Assembly (NCBI GenBank): GCA_017519145.1
Contig: JAFWTA010000033.1
Coordinates: 1-64,000, forward strand
DNA: 64,000 bases
Direction: 5' to 3'
Source of the DNA: Ruminococcus sp.
GTDB taxonomy: Bacteria > Bacillota > Clostridia > Oscillospirales > Ruminococcaceae
Position 1 is the stretch's first letter. Each line of letters starts with the position of its first letter. A program made the position numbers and the translations under genes. The notes beneath the pieces are model-generated. The model made no database searches. It was not told the DNA's origin and saw only the letters and a list, made by a program, of their open reading frames with translations. This document shows, piece by piece, positions 27,983 through 34,662 of this stretch.

Positions 27983-29092
27983 ATGACGCATATAGGAAAC
28001 GAATTAACGATCTACAACAGCGAGTACATAATGACAACTCCGCTGGAAAAACAGGAGTACATCATCTACAAAATGATGTATCCCGGACTGTATATCCTTG
28101 CAGGAGCACCGAAGATAGGCAAGTCATGGTTAGCACTGGACTTGTGTTTGTCTGTCGCTAACGGTGAACAGTTCCTCAAGCACGATACAAATACAGGTCA
28201 GGTATTGTATCTCAGTCTTGAGGACAACCTCCTGCGCTTGCAGAACAGGATATACGAGCTCACAGATGAGCCTTGTGAGAACTTGAACTTTGCAATCGAA
28301 GCACAATCTATTGGTAACGGTCTGGAGGAAGAACTTGAAAAAAGTAAGAAGGAGCTTCCTGATTTGAAAGTTATTGTTATCGACACATTGCAGAAAGTCA
28401 GGTGCAGCACTGATGTCAACTACGGTTCAGATTACAAAGAGCTTTCAGTACTTAAATCACTTGCAGACAAGTTAAAAGTCGCAATACTTGTTGTACATCA
28501 CACTCGCAAGTGTTATGACAGCGATCCGTTCAATATGGTGTCGGGTTCGACAGGTATCATCGGAAGTGTTGACGGTATCATGGTTATGATCGAAGAACGT
28601 CGTGGAAGTGGTAAAGCTAAATTACACTGCGCAGGTCGTGACATCGAACACCTTGAATTGAATTTGGAGTTTAACAATCACAGGTGGAATGTAGCTGATG
28701 TTGTACCTGAGCACAAGCCGGACCTTTTCTCTTTCGCAATACATGATCTCATGGTCGATGAAAAGCGCTTCACAGGTTCAGCGACTGAACTCTGCAAGCT
28801 GATGTACAAACGCTTCGGTCGTGAGTATGCTCCCAACTGGATGACGAGAAATCTTGTTCAGCACACCGATGAATTAAAAGTATACGGTGTGCAATTCAGT
28901 ATGCGAAGAAGTCATGGCTCACGAATACTTGAACTCGTTTATGATGAATCGGGTGACAGTAAAAACGGAAGCCTGCTGTGGGTAGAAATTGCTGACCATA
29001 CCGGCACCCGAAATTCAGAAAACGTCTATTTACCTTTGTTTGAGGCGGGTGACGGTAAAACTGAGGGTGACGGTATTTGTGGTTCAGGGTGA
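27983..29092 (+). CDS. RepA-like RecA-fold AAA ATPase, replication protein
   Basis: Protein of 369 residues. Walker A 'LAGAPKIGKSWLALDL' lies near residue 38, 'QVLYLSLEDN' follows, Walker B 'LKVIVIDTLQKV' is near 130 and 'AILVVHHTRK' near 172, the pattern of the hexameric RepA/KaiC-like replicative helicases of plasmids and phages. The C-terminal half has a winged-helix-like look. AAGGAG touches the ATG at 27983, so the true start may be the ATG at 28031 (MTTPLEKQ). The last 16 residues ('GDGKTEGDGICGSG') are encoded by iteron-like repeats, suggesting an origin embedded in the gene end. Confidence 0.72.
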   Translation: MTHIGNELTIYNSEYIMTTPLEKQEYIIYKMMYPGLYILAGAPKIGKSWLALDLCLSVANGEQFLKHDTNTGQVLYLSLEDNLLRLQNRIYELTDEPCENLNFAIEAQSIGNGLEEELEKSKKELPDLKVIVIDTLQKVRCSTDVNYGSDYKELSVLKSLADKLKVAILVVHHTRKCYDSDPFNMVSGSTGIIGSVDGIMVMIEERRGSGKAKLHCAGRDIEHLELNLEFNNHRWNVADVVPEHKPDLFSFAIHDLMVDEKRFTGSATELCKLMYKRFGREYAPNWMTRNLVQHTDELKVYGVQFSMRRSHGSRILELVYDESGDSKNGSLLWVEIADHTGTRNSENVYLPLFEAGDGKTEGDGICGSG

Positions 29093-29120
29093 CGGTATAA
29101 TGCTCTCGGGTGACAGTAAA
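28951..29120 (+). repeat. Iteron-like GGGTGACRGTA repeats, candidate replication origin
   Basis: Copies of GGGTGACGGTA or GGGTGACAGTA start at 28951, 29047, 29065, 29087 and 29108; the last four are spaced 18-22 nt apart, about two helix turns. They span the stop codon of the RepA-like gene. A degenerate GCGACGGTGAA lies near 29182. Confidence 0.6.
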
Positions 29121-29345
29121 ATCACGCACAAAAACGCCCATTTTTACCGCTGATACAGAAATCGGGTAGTTATCCCACCTGCGACGGTGAAAGCGATTGT
29201 CGCGCAACGTGGAGCGAGTGTGGCGATACTGCACAGATACTATCGGCAGAGGTGAAAAGTGAAGGTGATATCATCACAGTGAAAGGAGTGGTCAGAGTGG
29301 GAAAATATCTGAAAATCGGGCGGTGACTGTCTGTTGCAGGATAAA

Positions 29346-29458
29346 GTTTCGGGGTCGCAGCCCCCGAAACGGTCACAGCGGAACGGCAAAGCCGACCGCA
29401 AAATAGCAGAAAAAGAGGGTTCCGCTAAAAGGAGTCGTAACTTCGCTGTGTGTTACGA
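29346..29458 (+). other. Hairpin cluster, candidate oriT or regulatory RNA
   Basis: Three hairpins are seen: GTTTCGGGG/CCCCGAAAC (29346-29370), CGGC/GCCG (29384-29394) and TCGTAAC/GTTACGA (29435-29458). They lie in the gene-free interval 29121-29534, just before two ribbon-helix-helix genes, as oriT often does. No relaxase gene is present in the window. Confidence 0.4.
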
Positions 29459-29534
29459 TATAGGAGCCGAAAACAGAGGTAATACCAAAACATAGGCGAA
29501 AACAAGGTGTCGGAGAATAATAATGGAGGTTTTT

Positions 29535-29954
29535 ATGGAGAAAAAGGAAAAACAGGCGGTGTGGCTCTACCCAAAGACAAAGGAGCTGATGGTTGATCAT
29601 TTGAAGGCAGCAAATGCTACATCTCAGAGTGACTTCATTGAGAAAGCTATAAGGTTTTATTCAGGCTACCTCGACTGCAATTCAGGTACAGCAACGGAAT
29701 ATCTTGCGCACGTTCTGACTTCAATTATCGATGGAATAGTCAAAGGCTCGGAGTTCCGTATCAACCGTGGACTCTTCAAGCTGGCAGTGGAGTCGGCGAT
29801 GCAGTCTCATTTCCTCGCGGCTGTTAACGATATAGACGATGAAGTCATGGAAGACCTCAGGGGAATGTGTGTCGATGAAGTCGCTCACATCAACGGCGTG
29901 ATAAACTTCGAGCGAGCCTACGATTATCAGAAACGAGATGATGACGATGAGTGA
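29535..29954 (+). CDS. Ribbon-helix-helix-like protein 1 (relaxosome accessory candidate)
   Basis: Protein of 139 residues from the ATG at 29535, which GGAGG precedes by 5 nt. The opening 'KQAVWLYPKTKELMVDHLKA', then 'SQSDFIEKAIRFYSGYL', is a ribbon-helix-helix fold: a short beta strand, then two helices. The C-terminal half is helical and acidic. It resembles the next protein in layout, so the two are probably old duplicates. A MobC/CopG-like DNA-binding job near the upstream hairpins is inferred. Confidence 0.6.
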   Translation: MEKKEKQAVWLYPKTKELMVDHLKAANATSQSDFIEKAIRFYSGYLDCNSGTATEYLAHVLTSIIDGIVKGSEFRINRGLFKLAVESAMQSHFLAAVNDIDDEVMEDLRGMCVDEVAHINGVINFERAYDYQKRDDDDE

Positions 29955-30387
29955 AAAAGTAAGAACTGGCATTTATATTTCCGAGGACTTGCTCAGGGAG
30001 TGCGACGAGTATTTTTCAAAGAACGGCGGCAGCCGCTCTGAACTTATCGAGTCCGCACTGAGATTATATCTCGCAACGAGGAAGATAAAAGACAAGTCAG
30101 AAGTGCTCGTCCCTGAGCTCGCAGAATGCATAGCCGCGGCAAGTGACGAAGGGATAACAAAAATCTCAAAGGGACTTTTTCGTTATGCAGTCGAGGTGGA
30201 AATGCTCATTACACTGCTGGCGGAGACCTTTGAAGTCAGCAAAAATCATCTCAAAGATGTCCGCCGTGAGGCTGTCAACAACGTCCGCAGAACGAGAGGA
30301 AAGATAAATCTCGATGACCTTATCATGCGAAATGAGCGTGAGGGTATCGTCGATAATGATGACTCTCCGATACAGGGACTCGACTAA
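29938..30387 (+). CDS. Ribbon-helix-helix-like protein 2
   Basis: Protein of 149 residues; an ATG cluster at 29938, 29941 and 29947 overlaps the end of the previous gene, so translation is coupled and the exact start is uncertain. 'VRTGIYISEDLLRECDEYF' followed by 'SRSELIESALRLYL' is a clear CopG-like ribbon-helix-helix. The rest ('GITKISKGLFRYAVEVEMLI') matches the layout of protein 1 ('FRINRGLFKLAVESAMQ'). The pair may form a heterodimer. The structured RNA region begins right after its stop. Confidence 0.65.
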   Translation: MMTMSEKVRTGIYISEDLLRECDEYFSKNGGSRSELIESALRLYLATRKIKDKSEVLVPELAECIAAASDEGITKISKGLFRYAVEVEMLITLLAETFEVSKNHLKDVRREAVNNVRRTRGKINLDDLIMRNEREGIVDNDDSPIQGLD

Positions 30388-30943
30388 CTCAGGGGTAAAA
30401 CGTCCGTGAGTTATTATTCGGAGCTCGACTACCATAAGTTACTTGAAGTCCAGAAACAGGACTTCACTCAGTCCTGACTTAGTACCGCGTTCCCGAAATG
30501 GGAATTCGGCATGGTGGGATGAAACATCCCGTCATGACGATGAGGTGGTGAATCGCCACCTGAGTCGGCAATTCGCAGACTCTGCAAAGGGGTGTCCAAA
30601 GCGGACTGAGCTGATGTAAGGAAACACGACGGCAGCTCATGGTGAACGCGGCGTTTACCGTACTGCACTCGCCTTGAATCGGGGCAGGTGGTGAACAGAT
30701 CGTTCAGTACCGACAGGCGTTGTCAAAACGGCAGCACCTTCATATCATCCATATCGGAAGGTATGAACTGACAGAACGATTTGTTCGGTCAGGGGGGCTG
30801 GAGTAACGAAACGTGACGGCGTCTCTGTCAACAAAGGGTATCATCAAACGTGACAGCCTTTGTAATAAGGGTATCGTGAAAACCGATACCCTTGTAGTGG
30901 TTATGCTCAGTATCCACAGTCAACATTCGTCCAGTTTAGTGAA
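30388..30943 (+). ncRNA. Large, densely structured non-coding RNA candidate (~550 nt)
   Basis: No plausible ORF, but about a dozen hairpins follow one another. Examples: TGAAGTCC/GGACTTCA (30444-30466), a 12-bp helix with AAA loop (30510-30536), AGGTGG/CCACCT (30543-30561), GAGTC/GACTC (30562-30582), TGAGCTG/CAGCTCA (30607-30639), GGTGAAC/GTTTACC (30641-30659), TGAAC/GTTCA (30692-30706), ACCTTC/GAAGGT (30736-30762), CTGAC+GAAC/GTTC+GTCAG (30768-30792), ACAAAGG/CCTTTGT (30831-30863) and AAGGGTATCG/CGATACCCTT (30867-30893). Loops are A-rich on the plus strand, which sets the likely orientation. Size and setting resemble ornate RNAs of mobile elements such as ROOL or GOLLD, but identity is not verified. 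Confidence 0.6.
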
Positions 30944-30972
30944 TGGATTTCGACAGCGAGCTGTGGTATGAT
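30944..30972 (+). promoter_or_regulatory. Promoter of the DUF6809 gene, copy 1 of a duplicated promoter
   Basis: TGGATT (30944-30949), 17 nt, TATGAT (30967-30972). It matches the integrase promoter at 31623-31651 in 24 of 29 positions, including GAG-TGTGGTATGAT. Confidence 0.6.
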
Positions 30973-30997
30973 TGTTGATCAGGAGGTGACCGCAGCA

Positions 30998-31276
30998 ATG
31001 AAGTTGCAGGATCTTTATTACGGGAACGTCATACCGTGTCAGCATGATGTGAGAAAGGACTCCGATTATGCAAAGCGAAGTCTGGAGCTGCTTGAGATGT
31101 GCGACAGACTGGAGAAACGGCTGTCGGCTGACGATAAAAAGCTGCTGAACGAGATAACGGATATGCAGGGAATGCTGTCCGAAGCAATGGTAGCAGAGAG
31201 CTACATACAAGGTTTTCGAGACTGCGCCGAGCTTGTCATAGATGTGATGTTCGGCAGGAGCGAGAACCTGAAATAA
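30998..31276 (+). CDS. DUF6809-like small protein
   Basis: Protein of 92 residues from the ATG at 30998, with AGGAGG 10 nt upstream (the frame continues to 30968 but lacks a site there). 'MKLQDLYYGNVIPCQHDV', 'RLEKRLSADDKKLLNEI' and a C-terminal 'FRDCAELVIDVMF' match the small helical DUF6809 family common on Firmicutes mobile elements. Its function is unknown. A terminator follows. Confidence 0.7.
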   Translation: MKLQDLYYGNVIPCQHDVRKDSDYAKRSLELLEMCDRLEKRLSADDKKLLNEITDMQGMLSEAMVAESYIQGFRDCAELVIDVMFGRSENLK

Positions 31277-31287
31277 AAATCAAATGG

Positions 31288-31318
31288 AAAGGGTACGGAA
31301 AGCGCCGTACCCTTTAAT
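31288..31318 (+). terminator. Rho-independent terminator of the DUF6809 gene
   Basis: AAAGGGTACGG (31288-31298) pairs perfectly with CCGTACCCTTT (31305-31315). Confidence 0.85.
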
Positions 31319-31340
31319 TCTAAGTAAAGGAAAGATTAAA

Positions 31341-31433
31341 ATGAACAATTCAAATCACATAGGAAACGAGAGAAAGACAATGAGAAGGAGTATGATCGAA
31401 TGGCTGAAAACAAAACAGAAACCAAAATCGTAA
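31341..31433 (+). CDS. Candidate 30-residue ORF overlapping excisionase
   Basis: AAAGGAAAG precedes the ATG at 31341; the frame reads 'MNNSNHIGNERKTMRRSMIE' and ends at 31433, overlapping the excisionase start. The HIGNE motif also opens the RepA-like ATPase ('MTHIGNELT'), which may reflect shared leader DNA. It may act only to couple translation. Confidence 0.25.
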   Translation: MNNSNHIGNERKTMRRSMIEWLKTKQKPKS

Positions 31434-31594
31434 TGCTGACCATAAAGCAGGCGGCAGCTCTTGTAGAAGGGCTGACCGAGTACAGAGTCCGCCAGATGTG
31501 CCTGAGCGGTCAGGTGCCGCACATCATGGCTGGCAACAAATATCTTATCAACAAGGAATTATTCCTGAAATATCTGCGCGGCGAGACTGCGTAA
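31400..31594 (+). CDS. xis: Excisionase-like (Xis) MerR-type HTH protein
   Basis: Protein of 64 residues, typical of Tn916-type excisionases: 'MLTIKQAAALVEGLTEYRVR' followed by 'QMCLSGQVPHIMAGNKYLI' and 'KYLRG'. This is the winged HTH (helix_turn_helix_17) fold. It directs the neighbouring integrase toward excision. An AAGGAG-like site precedes the ATG. It lies about 100 nt before the integrase start. Confidence 0.85.
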   Translation: MAENKTETKIVMLTIKQAAALVEGLTEYRVRQMCLSGQVPHIMAGNKYLINKELFLKYLRGETA

Positions 31595-31607
31595 AAAAAT
31601 AGTGGAA

Positions 31608-31673
31608 ATGGCGCGTTTTTTCTGGACTTCCGCACCGAGTTGTGGTATGATGTCGTTGGCAAAAACGCGCCAT
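31608..31673. repeat. 13-bp perfect inverted repeat flanking the integrase promoter
   Basis: ATGGCGCGTTTTT (31608-31620) and AAAAACGCGCCAT (31661-31673) enclose 40 nt that contain the promoter 31623-31651. It may be a hairpin, a binding site or an invertible segment. Confidence 0.75.
31623..31651 (+). promoter_or_regulatory. Integrase promoter, copy 2 of the duplicated promoter
   Basis: TGGACT (31623-31628), 17 nt, TATGAT (31646-31651). It lies wholly between the two arms of the 13-bp inverted repeat. Confidence 0.6.
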
Positions 31674-31695
31674 ATTTATGAAGGAGGGAAAATAT

Positions 31696-32967
31696 ATGGC
31701 GACTATAAGAAAAAGACCGAATGGTTCATTCGAGATTAAAGTATCATGCGGCTACGATATTTACGGAAGGCAGCATAATCAGTACAAGAGCTATTATCCC
31801 GAACCCGGCATGACACCTCGTCAGATCGACAAAGAGGTCAACAAACAGGCGGTGCTGTTCGAGGAGGAGTGCAAGAAAGGTCAGATAACATCGGCGGTCA
31901 AGTTTGAGACCTTCGCCGAGCAGTGGTTTGATGAGTACGCAAAGGTCAACCTGAGACCGACCACATTCTCAAAAATGCGGCAGGTCACCAAGCGTATCTA
32001 CGCTGCCATCGGACACAAGCGTATGGACAAGATAACGTCCCGAGACATACAAAGGTTCATCACCGACCTTATCGTGAATGGCAGGCACATGGTCACAGGC
32101 AAGCCGCTGTCACGAAAGACGGCTATACATCACCTGAGCTTCATCAGCGACATATTCAGCTACGCTATCCGTATGGGAATGCTGACAGACAATCCGTGCA
32201 GCCGAGTTGTGATACCCAAACTGGAGCAGAAGGAAAAGGAGATATACACTCTTGACGAAGTGAAGAAGCTGTTTGAAGATCTGTGCTATGAGCCAATGTG
32301 GTTTCAGGTCTACATTACACTGGCGATATACAGCGGCTTCCGACGAAGCGAAATGCTGGGACTGGAGTGGAAGGACATCGACTTTGACTACAACACCATA
32401 AGAGTCCGCAGAACTTCCCATTACACACCTGCAAAGGGAATCTACACCGATACTACAAAAACGAAGAAGTCTCAGCGAGTGGCGAAGTTCCCCGAGGACG
32501 TCATGGATATGCTGAAGAAATACCGCAAGGAGCAGAGAAAAGAAGCTCGTCGGCTGGGAACGAAGTGGGAGGATCACGATAGGCTGTTCACCAAGTGGAA
32601 CGGTTCGCCGATGTATCCCGAAATGCCGTACAAGTATCTGAAAAGCTACTGCGAGAAGATAGACATACCCTTCCGCGGCATACATTCACTGCGGCACCTT
32701 CACGCTTCACTTCTCATCTACGAGGGCATAGACGTAGTAGCCGTGTCAGCTGATATGGGACACAGCATCGTAGGAACTACCTTGAACCTGTACTCCCATA
32801 TGTTCCAGGAGGCGAGAGCGAGAAACTGTGATGCCATAACCAATGCACTGAGGTTTACCCGAGAGGGGAATGACGCTAAACCTAAGTCAGCAAAGGAAGC
32901 TGAACCTGACATTGGCGAAGATGAGGACGAGCTTGAAGAAGAAAATATGGGGCAGACTATGGCATAA
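31696..32967 (+). CDS. int: Tyrosine integrase (Tn916 Int-like)
   Basis: Protein of 423 residues from the ATG at 31696, which AGGAGGG precedes by 8 nt. An N-terminal arm-binding domain ('ATIRKRPNGSFEIKVSCGYD') comes first, then an SAM-like core-binding domain and the catalytic domain. The latter has Arg in 'YSGFRRSEMLGLEWKDIDF', 'HSLRHLHASLL', 'MGHSIVGTTLNLYSHMF' with the nucleophile Tyr, and the active-site Lys region 'TKTKKSQR'. The acidic tail is short. With Xis it moves this element. Repeats at 33023 and the tmRNA 3' end at 33111 lie just beyond. Confidence 0.93.
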   Translation: MATIRKRPNGSFEIKVSCGYDIYGRQHNQYKSYYPEPGMTPRQIDKEVNKQAVLFEEECKKGQITSAVKFETFAEQWFDEYAKVNLRPTTFSKMRQVTKRIYAAIGHKRMDKITSRDIQRFITDLIVNGRHMVTGKPLSRKTAIHHLSFISDIFSYAIRMGMLTDNPCSRVVIPKLEQKEKEIYTLDEVKKLFEDLCYEPMWFQVYITLAIYSGFRRSEMLGLEWKDIDFDYNTIRVRRTSHYTPAKGIYTDTTKTKKSQRVAKFPEDVMDMLKKYRKEQRKEARRLGTKWEDHDRLFTKWNGSPMYPEMPYKYLKSYCEKIDIPFRGIHSLRHLHASLLIYEGIDVVAVSADMGHSIVGTTLNLYSHMFQEARARNCDAITNALRFTREGNDAKPKSAKEAEPDIGEDEDELEEENMGQTMA

Positions 32968-32972
32968 AAATA

Positions 32973-32999
32973 CTCCGCAGAGACAAAACTCTGCGGAGC
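32973..32999 (+). terminator. Hairpin terminator of the integrase gene
   Basis: CTCCGCAGAG (32973-32982) pairs with CTCTGCGGAG (32989-32998). No clear T run follows, so it may be an imperfect terminator. Confidence 0.6.
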
Positions 33000-33022
33000 G
33001 TCTGATATTGTTAAATAAAAAA

Positions 33023-33045
33023 ATAAGTGGTCAATAAGTGGTTGA
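33023..33045 (+). repeat. ATAAGTGGT repeat pair, candidate integrase arm sites
   Basis: ATAAGTGGT, CAAT, AAGTGGTTGA: two tandem copies of the AAGTGGT motif just beyond the integrase gene. A near-identical block lies at 13891-13913. Confidence 0.5.
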
Positions 33046-33052
33046 GAGCACT

Positions 33053-33102
33053 TTTAAAAAAGAACGAGCTCGCAAAATGGCTATTCTAAGCCGTTTGCGA
33101 GC
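33053..33102 (-). terminator. Rho-independent terminator of ssrA
   Basis: In the minus direction GCTCGCAAA and TTTGCGAGC form the outer stem, with GGCT/AGCC inside, followed by TTCTTTTTT. It lies 9 nt beyond the tmRNA 3' end. Confidence 0.8.
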
Positions 33103-33110
33103 CTTGCTTC

Positions 33111-33480
33111 TGGTGGAGGCGAGGGGAATTGAACCCCTGTCCGAAAGTCCGTTCATGCAACTTTCTACGAGCGTATTTTACCTATTATGATTCCCTGTAC
33201 GAGCCGCCGATAAACGGGCTGCGGGTGCAGGTAGTCCGTATACAACTGGCGGACACGGACACTTCCGTCAGTCGTTCACCGCTGATCGATGCCCAAGCGA
33301 GAGCCGCGGTACTCCCTCGGTGGACAGAAGCTGACTTAAGCAGCTACCAGTTCGCTATTTCTAGAAACTGTAATGTTATTTCTTGCGTTTATATTTAAAC
33401 GTGGCGCAGGTTATGGAGATCACGCCATTCTCCGCTCGCTTATCACACTTCGAGACCCCCGTCGAAACCTTTACGCCCCC
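33111..33480 (-). ncRNA. ssrA: Transfer-messenger RNA
   Basis: The RNA is 370 nt. The 5' end GGGGGCG (33474-33480) pairs with CGCCTCC before the discriminator A and the encoded CCA (33111-33113). The TPsiC-like arm 'GGGGTTCAATTCCCC' is present. The tag frame begins at a GCA resume codon and reads ARNNITVSRNSELVAA, then TAA; the LVAA end fits proteolysis tags. It rescues stalled ribosomes together with SmpB. It has its own consensus promoter and terminator. Its 3' end is a common integration target, and an integrase lies next to it. Confidence 0.96.
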
Positions 33481-33525
33481 ATATAATGAGGGAGTGAGGT
33501 GGGGAGCCTAAATGCTCCGAATAAT

Positions 33526-33554
33526 ATTATACACCGTTTGCAGCCGTTTGTCAA
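33526..33554 (-). promoter_or_regulatory. Consensus promoter of ssrA
   Basis: Minus strand TTGACA (33549-33554), 17 nt, TATAAT (33526-33531), about 45 nt before the mature 5' end. Confidence 0.9.
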
Positions 33555-33870
33555 CTGCAAACAGTGTCGTTATTTGCAACATCAGCGTTTTCTGGCGGTT
33601 ATTGCTGAGATCCCGGCATAGAGAAGTTGACAAAGCATCGGCTTGGAGCTCTGAGCAAGGCAGATGTTACATTTGCTTATTTCGTCAACGGCGATGATGA
33701 GAGCTTAATAGCACTGCATACGATAATAACAACGAGAAAAAATCAGGGATACACCGGCAGTTCCTGATAATCAAATGATCATATGCTATATGCATAAGAA
33801 AGCAGAACAGGTAAAATGTGCCGGCGAAACAAAAAAAGCAAAAAATGGTAAGTTTTTTATATTCAATGAC
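33555..33870. other. Intergenic stretch, nothing identified
   Basis: Between the ssrA promoter and the promoter of the secretion locus no credible ORF, RNA or repeat is visible. Confidence 0.6.
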
Positions 33871-33899
33871 TTGACTAACTGCAAATTATGTGGTAGAAT
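33871..33899 (+). promoter_or_regulatory. Promoter of the type VII secretion locus
   Basis: TTGACT (33871-33876), 17 nt, TAGAAT (33894-33899). It would give a 5' leader of about 165 nt before the first gene at 34071. Confidence 0.65.
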
Positions 33900-34070
33900 A
33901 TACAATGAATAATATATTATAATGCTCAAAAAAGAACTGCAATTAACGAAAAATTTTGGGCTGAATTGTTGAAACTGCCTTATATAGGCACAAATCGACA
34001 TTTATGTGAATATGAGCAGCGTCCTGTGCGGATGACTGCATTATATATACCATTATAGGGAGGTATGGGC

Positions 34071-34634
34071 ATGGACAATGAATACTATTACAACCAAGCG
34101 AGAAACCGTTATTATGATGCCTGCTCGGAGATAAACAACTGCGAGAACCGCGTCAATGAGCTCATCAACGAGAAGAATGCTGTGATCGCAGAGCTCAACA
34201 GTCTCAATGCAGATCTTATCAGACACAGGAACGCTTCTGAACAGCTCTCCAATGTTATCGCTCAGGAGACAGACCTTACCAACAGCCTTGATTCCGTGGC
34301 TGCAAACATGGAAGAGGCTTCAACGAGCTTTACCCAGATGGCAGATGCTCCCGATTCATCATCTGTAAGCATCAGTGAGGTTTTCAGTGACGAAATGACT
34401 GCTACGAGAAATACTCTAACATCGGCGATGGACTCATTCAGAGCCAAGAAGTCGGCTGTTGAGACAAGGATAGCAGAGCTTGAGGCAGCTATCAGAGAGG
34501 CGGAGAACCGTATCGCTGATATAGAGTCGGCTATCAATATTACCCGTGCCAATGCCGAGGCTTGGCGCAGCACAAGGAACAACGCCTCTATGGATATGGA
34601 GTACTACAGACGCAGGATGAACTCAGAGGACTAA
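34071..34634 (+). CDS. Coiled-coil T7SS accessory protein
   Basis: Protein of 187 residues from the ATG at 34071, 7 nt after GGGAGGT (the ATG at 34065 is too close). It is almost wholly helical: 'ENRVNELINEKNAVIAELNS' and 'VETRIAELEAAIREAENRIA' are heptad coiled coils, separated by a Ser/Thr-rich middle. Small coiled-coil proteins of this sort (DUF5082-like) accompany LXG-type substrates in Firmicutes T7SS and help present them. It comes first in the operon, directly before a large substrate. Confidence 0.55.
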   Translation: MDNEYYYNQARNRYYDACSEINNCENRVNELINEKNAVIAELNSLNADLIRHRNASEQLSNVIAQETDLTNSLDSVAANMEEASTSFTQMADAPDSSSVSISEVFSDEMTATRNTLTSAMDSFRAKKSAVETRIAELEAAIREAENRIADIESAINITRANAEAWRSTRNNASMDMEYYRRRMNSED

Positions 34635-34662
34635 GCCCTCTGCTATTTAAAGGAGGCGCTGT

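Noticed and set aside
29346..29458. CRISPR array or tRNA cluster in the repeat-rich gap
   Set aside because: Repeats are not of CRISPR length or spacing and no tRNA T-arm or anticodon fold is present.
30468..30668. 66-codon minus-strand ORF inside the structured RNA region
   Set aside because: It runs through many hairpins, has no ribosome site and no family resemblance.
30388..30943. Group II or group I intron
   Set aside because: No domain V-like AGC...GAAA helix, no GUGYG start and no reverse transcriptase or homing endonuclease gene were found.
33111..33140. Search for a second copy of the tmRNA 3' end as the far attachment site of the element
   Set aside because: No duplicate of GGTGGAGGCGAGGGG was seen elsewhere in the window, so tmRNA integration remains unproved.
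33129..33398. 89-codon plus-strand ORF
   Set aside because: It lies wholly within tmRNA on the opposite strand.
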